A stretch of DNA of 64,000 nucleotides, from assembly GCF_048898065.1 (NCBI RefSeq), contig NZ_JBLWFI010000003.1, positions 1 to 64,000 of the forward strand, written 5' to 3'. Positions within the stretch are counted from its first letter, which is position 1. The number at the start of each line of letters is the position of its first letter. A program made the translations under genes and the position numbers. This DNA comes from Tepidibacillus_B infernus. GTDB lineage: Bacteria; Bacillota; Bacilli; Tepidibacillales; Tepidibacillaceae. The notes beneath the pieces were generated by a model that made no database searches, was not told where the DNA came from, and saw nothing but the letters and a program-made list of their open reading frames with translations. Positions 1-7,976 of this stretch are shown here, piece by piece.

Positions 1-240
1 TACGAATTGTTGATGAACAAAATTAGGGAGGCTAAATTACTCTTAAAGCAAAATCAATTGGCAGAGTACGAATTGTTGATGAAAGAAGCTATAGAATATT
101 ATTATAAAAATAAAATGTGGAAGCATTTATTACCGATTTCTGAGGAATTGGGTAATTTCTATAAAGAGTCAAAAAAGTATAAACCGGCATCCCAATATTA
201 TAAAATTGCGTTGGATGCTGTAAGTGATCTATATAAATAA
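1..240 (+). CDS. C-terminal part of a TPR-repeat protein (RRNPP/Rap-like candidate)
   Basis: The reading frame is open from the first base of the window and stops at 238-240, so only the last 79 or so residues are seen. They are all helical and rich in Tyr, Lys and Leu; the end (NFYKESKKYKPASQYYKIAL) has the pattern of a tetratricopeptide repeat, as in the peptide-binding half of Rap, PlcR, NprR and AimR proteins. The encoded block YELLM is repeated 22 codons apart, from a 17-bp direct repeat at 1-17 and 67-83. The DNA-binding or phosphatase half lies outside the window, so the family is inferred. A secreted-peptide-like gene lies 1.8 kb downstream on the same strand. Confidence 0.6.
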   Translation, partial: YELLMNKIREAKLLLKQNQLAEYELLMKEAIEYYYKNKMWKHLLPISEELGNFYKESKKYKPASQYYKIALDAVSDLYK

Positions 241-256
241 TGAATAGTTATTATCG

Positions 257-1492
257 TCAGTTTTCAACTTGTTCTTCCTTTATTTGAATTTTATTAGATA
301 AGTGATTGCTATAAAAAATTAATCCATTTAAGAAGACTAACAATCCCGAAATCAACATAATGTACTTAACACCTATTCGGTCAGCAATATAGCCACCTAT
401 TCCTTTCGAAATTGGCCTAAGTGATTGTGTTGAAAAAACTCGGATACCCATAATTTTCCCCATGACCTCTTCTTTAGTGTACAATTGATAGAGAGTATTA
501 ACATTAATTTGTTCAACACTTAATATTACGCCGATTAGGATATAAATAAGAAAAGTTGAGATGTGGGGGAAGGCCATTATAAAAATGATCATTAAAATTC
601 CCATTAGAATTTCACTCAATATAATTAATTTCATATGAGAAATTTTTATTTTAAAACTTACTAATGAACCAATAATCAATCCTATAGATAATGAAGAATT
701 AAGAATCCCTATATATAAAGGGTTTTCAAAGCTATCTTTTACCAATACGATGAGTAAGCTAAAAAAGGGTTCACTTACAAAATTAGAAAGACTATAAATT
801 AGCATTAACCGAAGTATGATTTTATTACCTTTTATATATGATAAACCTTCTTTTACTTCACTTAAGTCAAAAATTTTAGAGGCTTCTCTTTTTCCATTTT
901 TATCAAGAGTTGAAGGGTTATAAATAATACGGAGCATAAGTGAAATAGAAATTATAAATGTTAAAGTATTTATCACATATATAGTCTCAAGACCTGTAAA
1001 TTTGACTAGGAAACCAGCTAAAATAGGCCCAATTACGAAATTCACCTGATCTACCAACTCCATAAATCCATTCGCGTTTGTTAAATCCTTTTTATCTACA
1101 ATCGTCGGAATAAATGAATAATAATTAGGAACCCAAATGGCCTGTAACATACCATGAATAAAAAATATTAGATAAAATAATAGAATAGAAGATTGAACAA
1201 TAGTCAAAATTATCACAATGATATTTATAATTATAGATAATATATCGATTATAATTAATATGTTCTTTTTATTAAACTTATCACCTAGAGTACCTCCAAA
1301 TACTGAAAAAAGTATTTCTGGTAGGCTCATACTGATCATAGCTAAAGCAAAAAGAAGTGCTGAATTATTTGATATTTGCAAAACGAACCATACTATAGCA
1401 AACATAAACAGGGAATCCCCAAATCTTGATATAGCCTGCCCATAAAAATAATATTTAAAGTTTTTATTAGTTGTCAGTAATGATAAATTCAT
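257..1492 (-). CDS. MFS transporter, drug or peptide efflux type
   Basis: 411 residues with about 12 hydrophobic helices and the MFS loop signature GGTLGDKFNKK after helix 2, as in macrolide-efflux-like MFS proteins. The start ATG has a GGAGAA ribosome binding site. It follows a 53-codon small gene by 31 nt, so the two are likely co-transcribed, and it is convergent with the TPR gene ending at 240. The exported substrate cannot be told; the context of a TPR regulator and small peptide genes suggests a regulated exporter, which is inference. Confidence 0.85.
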   Translation of the reverse strand: MNLSLLTTNKNFKYYFYGQAISRFGDSLFMFAIVWFVLQISNNSALLFALAMISMSLPEILFSVFGGTLGDKFNKKNILIIIDILSIIINIIVIILTIVQSSILLFYLIFFIHGMLQAIWVPNYYSFIPTIVDKKDLTNANGFMELVDQVNFVIGPILAGFLVKFTGLETIYVINTLTFIISISLMLRIIYNPSTLDKNGKREASKIFDLSEVKEGLSYIKGNKIILRLMLIYSLSNFVSEPFFSLLIVLVKDSFENPLYIGILNSSLSIGLIIGSLVSFKIKISHMKLIILSEILMGILMIIFIMAFPHISTFLIYILIGVILSVEQINVNTLYQLYTKEEVMGKIMGIRVFSTQSLRPISKGIGGYIADRIGVKYIMLISGLLVFLNGLIFYSNHLSNKIQIKEEQVEN

Positions 1493-1523
1493 ATTTTCTT
1501 CTCCAAATTATCAAATTTTATAA

Positions 1524-1685
1524 TTATATATTTACAAATTTCTTTAGTTCGGGTATAAAAATTTCTTCAATAAATCCGTTGAAATTAGACAATTCTTCCA
1601 TACATTGTTTTTTTCTATCAATTTGTTCCTTAGATAACTGCACACCTAATGATTCTAATAACTCTAATACTTGTGAGTTGTTCAA
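1524..1685 (-). CDS. Small 53-aa protein upstream of the MFS gene
   Basis: A TTG start at 1683-1685 lies 8 nt after a strong GGAGG site (1694-1698) and opens 53 codons ending in TAA at 1524-1526. The product begins MNNSQVLELLESLGVQLSKE, is acidic and helical, has one Cys and no signal peptide or membrane segment. It is first in a two-gene unit with the MFS transporter. I do not recognise the family. It could be a peptide precursor, a small regulator or a transporter partner. The ribosome binding site and operon position support it as a real gene. Confidence 0.6.
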   Translation of the reverse strand: MNNSQVLELLESLGVQLSKEQIDRKKQCMEELSNFNGFIEEIFIPELKKFVNI

Positions 1686-1711
1686 TTTTTACACCTCCTT
1701 TTATTTTTTCT

Positions 1712-1725
1712 GATTAGTACTAATC
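1712..1725. promoter_or_regulatory. Perfect 14-bp palindrome upstream of the small gene (operator candidate)
   Basis: GATTAGTACTAATC is its own reverse complement and sits 13 bp upstream of the GGAGG site of the 1524-1685 gene. Its place between promoter and translation start fits an operator for a dimeric regulator, possibly the TPR protein at the window edge. That link is inference. Confidence 0.4.
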
Positions 1726-1940
1726 TACTTATTTTAATTCTTTATTATTTCAATTTTCCTTTAAAATAGGGAAAAATTAAGAATTCTGGCTTTTATAGCT
1801 TTTTATCAACAGTAAAACACAACGGTTCTTGTCTACAAACGAGAAATTGAGAATATAAAGTAATTCTTTTTGATTACAAAAGGATTATCTCATTTATTTA
1901 TAGTAATATTATTCCATTTGCGCTATATAAATACTTTATA

Positions 1941-1969
1941 TTGCTTATTAAAACGTATATTATTATAGT
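1941..1969 (+). promoter_or_regulatory. SigA-type promoter for the 51-aa peptide gene
   Basis: TTGCTT (1941-1946) and TATAGT (1964-1969) are separated by 17 bp and lie 57 bp before the start codon of the small gene at 2027. The match to the -35/-10 consensus is good but untested. Confidence 0.5.
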
Positions 1970-2026
1970 GATAACAAAAAAGTAAAATTTTGAGAAAAGG
2001 GAATCTATTAAAAGGAGGACATTATT

Positions 2027-2182
2027 TTGGATAAGATTAAAAAAATATTATTCGTTTTTGTTCTAGTATTCGCTTTTGTGGGAATCAATTATTTTGGGGA
2101 TGTAAATAAAGGAGATACCACACAATATGCCGATGAGGTATATTGGCCTGGCCTTCAAAGCATTACGCCTGACACGATGTAA
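2027..2182 (+). CDS. 51-aa secreted-peptide-like precursor (Phr-like candidate)
   Basis: A TTG start follows AGGAGG (2013-2018) by 8 nt and opens 51 codons ending in TAA. The product has a basic N-terminus (MDKIKK), a hydrophobic core (ILFVFVLVFAFVGINYF) and a polar C-terminus ending LQSITPDTM, the layout of Phr/NprX/PapR pheromone precursors that leave through Sec and are trimmed. It has its own promoter and lies on the same strand as the TPR gene at the window start, although two opposite-strand genes intervene. No database family is known to me. A small membrane-anchored peptide is the alternative. Confidence 0.55.
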   Translation: MDKIKKILFVFVLVFAFVGINYFGDVNKGDTTQYADEVYWPGLQSITPDTM

Positions 2183-2204
2183 TATCAATACAGAAAAATA
2201 AACA

Positions 2205-2246
2205 AACAAAAAGCACGCTTCCTTCTTCAAGGTTGACGTGCTCTTT
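2205..2246 (-). terminator. Terminator after tatC
   Basis: On the minus strand AGCACG pairs with CGTGCT around an inner CCTT/AAGG stem and is followed by TTTTTGTTTGTTT. It closes the mobA-tatC operon and separates it from the convergent peptide gene. Confidence 0.7.
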
Positions 2247-2256
2247 GTTGTTCAGA

Positions 2257-2997
2257 TTAAATTTCTTCTAATGCTTGTTGGCGTTTTTTTGAGGCCACTT
2301 TGGATAGCATGATACTAATCTCATATAACAAAATGAGTGGAACAGAGACAAGAATATCTGACATCGGCTCAGGTGGTGTAATGGTGACGGCCACAATAAT
2401 TAATACAAAATAGGCCAGCTTCCGAATTTTAATTAATAATTTAGGTGTAATGATACCAAGACGGGTTAAAAAGACTACGACAACTGGAAGCTCAAACACA
2501 ATACCAAACGGAATCACGATGTTCAGCATAAAGCTAAAATACTGAGCAATCCCGTATACTTCAACAACACCTAACTGTTTAGAGATATTGGATAGGAAGG
2601 TAACGACCATTGGAAATAGAATAAAATAAGCAAATGATACCCCTAGTAAAAATAGAATAAAGGCAAAGGGAATAAACCATATGGTTGCCTTTCTTTCCCT
2701 TTTTGTTAAGCCTGGTGCAACAAATCGCCAAATTTGATATAACGCAAAAGGAAGGGAAAGGGTAATCCCAATCGCAAAAGCAAATTGCATGTAGACTCTT
2801 AGTGCATCAGATAAACGAAAAACGTTAAAGGTAACCCCTTTTGCTTTGAGCTCATCAGTAAAATAGCGAATAACTGGGTCTGTTAACATAAAACCGACCA
2901 CCAAGGCAACGACAAAAAACAAGATAATCCAGATAATTCTTTTTCTTAACTCTTCTAAATGACTGACTAAAGTCATTGATTTATCTTGATCCACCAT
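2257..2997 (-). CDS. tatC: Sec-independent protein translocase TatC
   Basis: 246 residues, the usual TatC length, with six membrane helices and the N-terminal signature SHLEELRKRI that binds twin-arginine signal peptides. TatC is the receptor of the Tat pathway, which exports folded cofactor-bearing proteins such as molybdoenzymes. It starts 14 nt after rex. In B. subtilis a tatA gene lies between rex and tatC; here there is no room for one, so TatA must be encoded elsewhere. Confidence 0.95.
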   Translation of the reverse strand: MVDQDKSMTLVSHLEELRKRIIWIILFFVVALVVGFMLTDPVIRYFTDELKAKGVTFNVFRLSDALRVYMQFAFAIGITLSLPFALYQIWRFVAPGLTKRERKATIWFIPFAFILFLLGVSFAYFILFPMVVTFLSNISKQLGVVEVYGIAQYFSFMLNIVIPFGIVFELPVVVVFLTRLGIITPKLLIKIRKLAYFVLIIVAVTITPPEPMSDILVSVPLILLYEISIMLSKVASKKRQQALEEI

Positions 2998-3011
2998 ATG
3001 AGATCCCTCTC

Positions 3012-3692
3012 CTATTCATCTTCATTCTCTAGCTCTTGGTCTTGTTCCATTAGCTCATCTTCTGGAAAATTCTTCAGGAAATAGACCAATGTTTGTAATT
3101 CAGTCGTTAAGTCAATATGGTGTACCAATGTACCAGCTGGCACTGTTAGCCTTGAAGGAGTAAAGTTGAGGATTCCTCTAACTCCTGCATCTACTAATTT
3201 ATCTGTTATTTCTTGGGCCACATGAACAGGTACGGTTAGGATCGCAACTTCAACCCGGAATAATTGAACCACTTCCTTTAAGCTATCAATCCCATAAACG
3301 GGAATACCATCAATTTCACGATTAAACTTGTTCGGATTGCTATCAAAGGCAGCCACAATTTTGATATTGCGATTCTTATAGAAATTGTAATGCAGTAAAG
3401 CTGTACCTAGATTACCAACCCCAATGAGAACAACATTGGTTACTTCATCTTGTTTTAAAAAGTCTCGTAAAAACTGCAACAAGTAGCTTACATTATAACC
3501 ATATCCTTTTTTCCCTAATTCCCCCAAATACGAGAAGTCTCTTCTAATGGTTGCTGGATCGATCAATAACTCTTTGCTTAATTGGGCTGATGAAACACGC
3601 TGTTTTCCCATGAGATGTAACTTTTCTAAGTAACGATAATATAAAGGTAATCTCTTGGCTGTGACCTGTGGTATCTTATGATCTTGAGCCAT
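3012..3692 (-). CDS. rex: Redox-sensing transcriptional repressor Rex
   Basis: 226 residues. The N-terminal winged helix (about 1-80, with SSAQLSKELLIDPATIRRDF) is followed by a Rossmann NAD(H) domain carrying GVGNLGTALLHY near residue 91. Rex senses the NADH/NAD+ ratio and represses fermentation and respiration genes. The start overlaps the end of mobB by 17 nt. The C-terminus has an acidic tail. No clear Rex box (TTGTGAA-N4-TTCACAA) was found upstream of the operon. Confidence 0.95.
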   Translation of the reverse strand: MAQDHKIPQVTAKRLPLYYRYLEKLHLMGKQRVSSAQLSKELLIDPATIRRDFSYLGELGKKGYGYNVSYLLQFLRDFLKQDEVTNVVLIGVGNLGTALLHYNFYKNRNIKIVAAFDSNPNKFNREIDGIPVYGIDSLKEVVQLFRVEVAILTVPVHVAQEITDKLVDAGVRGILNFTPSRLTVPAGTLVHHIDLTTELQTLVYFLKNFPEDELMEQDQELENEDE

Positions 3693-4203
3693 CTTTTATC
3701 TCCCCCAATATATTTGATTGAATCAATTCTACAATCCCTTCAACATCGTCTAAATCATAAATAGGGATCTGCTTTTCATCAAGTGGTAACGAAGTTGCAA
3801 TTGCAATCACATCTTTAAGACTTGAAAGTAGGGTTAGATCTTCTTCTCTACGAACGACTAAAATTTTAGATGGGGCTTCATGTTTATACCCCTCCACCAA
3901 GATAATGTCTACATCCTTCACATAGGAAATCACTTCCTCAAATGAAAGCGATCTCTCCACCTTCTCGATCATGGCCAATTTTTCTTGTGAGTTTATCAGT
4001 ACAACATCAGAACCAGCTTGGGCAAATTTCCAAGTATCTTTCCCTTCATGATCCATTTCAAAACGATGGGCATCATGTTTAATGGCTGCAACACGATATC
4101 CTTGTTGTTTAAATGCGTGAATGACCTTCGCCATCAAGGTGGTCTTCCCACTACCGGAATAGCCAACAAAGCTAGCAATGGGAATTTTGCGTTCATTTAG
4201 CAA
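3676..4203 (-). CDS. mobB: Molybdopterin-guanine dinucleotide biosynthesis protein MobB
   Basis: 175 residues with a P-loop GYSGSGKTTLMAKVI near the N-terminus and the MobB motif AIKHDAHRFEMDHEGKDTW. MobB is a GTP-binding helper in making the bis-MGD form of molybdenum cofactor. The start is TTG at 4203, overlapping the stop of the moeA-like gene and preceded by a GGGGGGT ribosome binding site; no ATG fits better. Confidence 0.92.
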   Translation of the reverse strand: MLNERKIPIASFVGYSGSGKTTLMAKVIHAFKQQGYRVAAIKHDAHRFEMDHEGKDTWKFAQAGSDVVLINSQEKLAMIEKVERSLSFEEVISYVKDVDIILVEGYKHEAPSKILVVRREEDLTLLSSLKDVIAIATSLPLDEKQIPIYDLDDVEGIVELIQSNILGEIKDGSRS

Positions 4204-5189
4204 CCATAATACCCCCCATAACCTAAACGTATGATTTCCTCTTTTGTTACTTTTTCACCTACAAGAATTCTTGGCAATACGACATCAAAGGCAGTAAAAG
4301 GATCATGTAATACTCCTCCAGGCAACCCGAGAATTGGTGTATTTTCTGAGTAGGCGACCATCAGCATCGAACCAGGTAGCATGGGTGTCCCTTGAGTAAT
4401 TACTTCTGTAGCCATTTCTCGAATCGCAAAAGGGGTACGATCATCAGGATCGACAGACATTCCACCAGAAAGAAGAACCATATCTACTTTTTTATCAAGG
4501 AAATATTTGATTTCAGCTTTAATTTGCTCGACATCATCTGGAGCAAAACGCTGTTCAACCAACTCAGAGCCAAATGCTTTTAATTTCTTTTCTACAATCG
4601 GGCCAAAACGGTCTTTAATCCTGCCTTTAAATACTTCACTTCCGGTTGTGACTAATCCTGTTTTGAAAGGCTTAAATGGTTTAACCCCAATCACAGTTTT
4701 CCCTTTGGTAATCGCTTCAACTTGTTCAATGTATCTTTCTTCAACAATAAGAGGAAGTGCTCTAGTTCCTGCCAACTTCGCTCCAGGCTGCACGATTTTA
4801 TTATTGAGCACAGTAGCAAGAGCAAGATCAGGGATTGCATTGATTTGATGAACGATTTCTTCATTTACTTTTGCTAATCCATATATTTCGGAAGTAAGTG
4901 TCACTTTCCCTTCATGTGGTTCGTTTGTAAGCACATGTTGACCAGTAATCGCTTTTGCCATACGAATGGCAGCCTCATTTTCATGTAAATAACCTTTTTC
5001 TAACACCATTACATAAATATGTTCTTTTCCGATTTTTAATAATTCAGGAATATCTTCTTCTGTAATGATATGCCCTTTTTTAAATGCTCTTCCTTTAAAT
5101 TCTCCAGGAACAATTTTAGTTAAATCGTGAGCTAGAGCATATCCAATTGCATCTTCCACTTTTATCTCTATAAGCATAGAAGACTTCAC
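4197..5189 (-). CDS. MoeA-like molybdopterin-binding protein
   Basis: 330 residues, shorter than classical MoeA (about 400). The middle has the MoaB/Mog fold with TGSEVFKGRIKDRFGPIV and LLSGGMSVDPDDRTPFAI, and the end has LPGGVLHDPFTAFDVVLPRI. This fits the molybdopterin-binding MoeA/CinA-type family linked to molybdate insertion. A GTG start at 5189 overlaps the mobA stop in a GTGA junction and has GGAGG 7-9 nt upstream. The short length suggests that a full moeA may exist elsewhere, so I give no symbol. Confidence 0.85.
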   Translation of the reverse strand: MKSSMLIEIKVEDAIGYALAHDLTKIVPGEFKGRAFKKGHIITEEDIPELLKIGKEHIYVMVLEKGYLHENEAAIRMAKAITGQHVLTNEPHEGKVTLTSEIYGLAKVNEEIVHQINAIPDLALATVLNNKIVQPGAKLAGTRALPLIVEERYIEQVEAITKGKTVIGVKPFKPFKTGLVTTGSEVFKGRIKDRFGPIVEKKLKAFGSELVEQRFAPDDVEQIKAEIKYFLDKKVDMVLLSGGMSVDPDDRTPFAIREMATEVITQGTPMLPGSMLMVAYSENTPILGLPGGVLHDPFTAFDVVLPRILVGEKVTKEEIIRLGYGGYYGC

Positions 5190-5827
5190 TCTTTTTCCTC
5201 CTCAATCATCCAGCTTAATGCTTCCATATATTGTTCAGGATCATTCATATTGAAAAATATTTTTCCACTCTGGTTAAATTCTTGTACGTCTAGTTCCTCT
5301 ACAATAAGAAGTCTCTTTTGATCCAGAATCCATTTTACTAAACTGTTTTTCCCTTCTTCTATATCTTTGGACATCGCATCTATCAAACTTTTTGAATAAA
5401 TCGCATGTAAGGGTTGCAATTTATCTTTCCACTTAGGAATGACAATATCCATTTGATTCGTAGTTGCTAATTGGTACATCCATAGAGCCAAATCAACGGA
5501 AAAAAAGGGCATATCCGCAGCAACGACAAAATGATATAGATCTGTGCTATGAGTGAGTCCAGTTCGTATTCCATTTAACGGTCCTAAGAATGGTGTCTGG
5601 TCGTAAACAAGTTTAATGAATTCTTCCTCTTTCTCCAAAAAGGAAAACTGATAAGTCCCGCCAGAAACAATGATGATTTGTTTAGATACTGTTTTTAACC
5701 GCCGAATCGACCGGTCGATCATTATTTCCTTTCCTATTCGCAATTCCCATTTTGGAAGCCCATTCATTCTTTTATTTTGTCCGCCAGCTAACAATATAGA
5801 AGTGAAGCCCATGGCTTTTTTCACCAT
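5186..5827 (-). CDS. mobA: Molybdenum cofactor guanylyltransferase MobA
   Basis: About 213 residues with the nucleotidyltransferase signature SILLAGGQNKRMNGLPKWEL. MobA transfers GMP from GTP to molybdopterin. The frame is open to a TTG at 5875, but an ATG at 5827 or 5815 better fits family N-termini, and promoter-like bases lie in the extension. In the signature, Asn replaces the usual Gly after Arg-Met. It is the first gene of the mobA-moeA-mobB-rex-tatC run. Confidence 0.88.
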   Translation of the reverse strand: MVKKAMGFTSILLAGGQNKRMNGLPKWELRIGKEIMIDRSIRRLKTVSKQIIIVSGGTYQFSFLEKEEEFIKLVYDQTPFLGPLNGIRTGLTHSTDLYHFVVAADMPFFSVDLALWMYQLATTNQMDIVIPKWKDKLQPLHAIYSKSLIDAMSKDIEEGKNSLVKWILDQKRLLIVEELDVQEFNQSGKIFFNMNDPEQYMEALSWMIEEEKE

Positions 5828-6041
5828 CTCTACTATTTTACAATATTTTTTACGAAATTGCTCAATCTTGAGCAAAGTTATCTTTCATTAATACTAACTC
5901 AAACGACTAAGAAGGAAAAGGATTTTTATCACACATTCTTCATACCTTCTTCTAGAAATTGTGCATTGCAAAGGAAGTGAGTCTTCCACTTGATTGATAA
6001 ATAGTATCTACGTTACACTTATGAAAAGAGGTGATTTACTA

Positions 6042-7976
6042 TTGATATTACTACAAACGAACCGACTTTCAAAATCTTTTATCGTAGAACCTATTCTATC
6101 GGATATTGATATACAAATCCAATCCAATGAACGTGTAGGACTTGTTGGTGTAAATGGAGCCGGAAAATCAACTTTGCTTAAAATCATTGCAGGCGAAATG
6201 CTCCCTGATTCTGGGGAGATTCATCTTGCCAAAAGTGCAACTGTTGGCTATTTAGCTCAAGATAGTGGACTTGATACAGAATTAACCATTTGGGAGGAAA
6301 TGAAGCTTGTTTTTATAGACCTGATTAAACAAGAACAATCCCTTCGTCGTTTAGAAGAAAAAATGTCTGACCCAACCTATCTCGAAAACGCGACCATGTA
6401 TGAAAAATTATTAAAAGAATACTCAGAATCGATGGAACGGTTTAAAGATCAAGGTGGATACGAATATGAATCACAAATTAGGGGTGTTTTACACGGCTTA
6501 GGATTCCACTCTTTTCCTTATGAAGAAACCTTTATTCACACCTTAAGCGGTGGTCAAAAAACAAGACTTGCTCTAGCAAAGCTCTTATTAATTTCGCCTG
6601 ATCTTCTTATATTAGATGAACCAACCAATTATTTGGATATTGAAACCTTGACTTGGCTTGAAGCTTATTTAAAATCCTATTCTGGTGCCATCTTAGTTGT
6701 TTCGCATGATCGTTATTTCTTGGATGCCTTGGTCACAGTGATTTATGAAATTGAAAGAACAAAGGCAACTCTTTACGTAGGGAATTACAGTCAATATATT
6801 GAGCAAAAGGCACAGCAATTAGAATTAACATTGAAAAAATATGAAAAACAACAAGCAGAGATTGCCAAGTTAGAAGATTTCATTCAAAAAAATATTGCAA
6901 GAGCCTCAACCACTAGAAGGGCACAAAGTAGAAGAAAGGCCCTAGAGAAAATCGAAAAAATAGATCGGCCTGTACTAGAACAAAAAAAGGCTTACTTTAC
7001 CTTTGATATCGAGAAACAGAGTGGTACTCAAGTTCTGTCTGTAAAAGACCTTTCCATCGGGATTGGGGCTCGCCATCTATTCGAAAATGTTTCCTTTGAT
7101 ATTACAAGAGGGGAACGCGTTGCCCTCATCGGGCCAAACGGGATTGGTAAATCTACATTATTTAAATCCATTTCTGGAAATCCTATTGCAGAGATTCAGG
7201 TCGATGGGATAATTCAATACGGCTCTAATGTAATGATCGGGTATTATGACCAAGAGCAGGATCGCTTGCATTTAGAAAAAAGAGTGATTGATGAAATATG
7301 GGATGAGCATCCAACGATGTTAGAAAGTGAAATTCGTACCTTATTAGGAAACTTTCTCTTTATTGGGGATGATGTTTTTAAGAAGATAAAAGATTTAAGT
7401 GGTGGGGAGAAAGCTAGAGTTTCCTTGGCAAAATTATTGCTACAAAAAGCAAATTTTTTATTGTTGGACGAGCCTACCAACCACCTAGATATTTTTAGTC
7501 GTGAAGTATTAGAAAATGCACTGATCGATTATCCTGGAACAATCCTCTTCATTTCTCATGATCGTTACTTTTTAAATCGAATTGCAACAAGGACGATCGA
7601 GCTAACAACAGAAGGGGCAACTAATTATTTGGGGAATTATAGCTATTACTTAGAAAAAAAAGCTGAACTAGAGGAACAAACACAAGTTCAATCTACACAA
7701 ATTGAGCAAAAGGCGACGAAACAACAATATATAGAAGAGAAAGAAAGGCAAAAAATAGAAAGATCATTGAAAAGAAAAATTGAAAGTATTGAAGCAGAGA
7801 TAGAGAGATTGGAAGAAGAAATAAGAAAAATTGAAACAGAACTTCTTCAGCCAGAGGTTTATTCTGACCATCAACTTTCTTATGCTAAGAATGATGAGCT
7901 TCAACAAATGAAAGTCCAACTAGATCATCTGATGTTACAATGGGAAGAAATTCAGGAGGAGCTAGAAACAATCTAG
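6042..7976 (+). CDS. ABC-F family ATP-binding protein (YdiF-like)
   Basis: 644 residues from a TTG start at 6042 that has AGAGGTGAT upstream; the open frame extends to 5994 without a better signal. Two ABC domains are seen: Walker A GVNGAGKST and GPNGIGKST, signatures LSGGQKTRLALAKLLL and LSGGEKARVSLAKLLL, with a charged linker between and a coiled-coil tail (about 560-644). There are no membrane segments. ABC-F proteins act on the ribosome in translation or antibiotic protection. The neighbourhood (tsaD on one side, rex/tatC on the other) matches ydiF of B. subtilis. Its stop overlaps the convergent gene by 4 bp. Confidence 0.92.
   Translation: MILLQTNRLSKSFIVEPILSDIDIQIQSNERVGLVGVNGAGKSTLLKIIAGEMLPDSGEIHLAKSATVGYLAQDSGLDTELTIWEEMKLVFIDLIKQEQSLRRLEEKMSDPTYLENATMYEKLLKEYSESMERFKDQGGYEYESQIRGVLHGLGFHSFPYEETFIHTLSGGQKTRLALAKLLLISPDLLILDEPTNYLDIETLTWLEAYLKSYSGAILVVSHDRYFLDALVTVIYEIERTKATLYVGNYSQYIEQKAQQLELTLKKYEKQQAEIAKLEDFIQKNIARASTTRRAQSRRKALEKIEKIDRPVLEQKKAYFTFDIEKQSGTQVLSVKDLSIGIGARHLFENVSFDITRGERVALIGPNGIGKSTLFKSISGNPIAEIQVDGIIQYGSNVMIGYYDQEQDRLHLEKRVIDEIWDEHPTMLESEIRTLLGNFLFIGDDVFKKIKDLSGGEKARVSLAKLLLQKANFLLLDEPTNHLDIFSREVLENALIDYPGTILFISHDRYFLNRIATRTIELTTEGATNYLGNYSYYLEKKAELEEQTQVQSTQIEQKATKQQYIEEKERQKIERSLKRKIESIEAEIERLEEEIRKIETELLQPEVYSDHQLSYAKNDELQQMKVQLDHLMLQWEEIQEELETI

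Noticed and set aside
1..83. Direct repeats at the window start as a CRISPR or tandem array
   Set aside because: Only two copies, 66 bp apart and in frame; they encode part of a TPR-type helical repeat.
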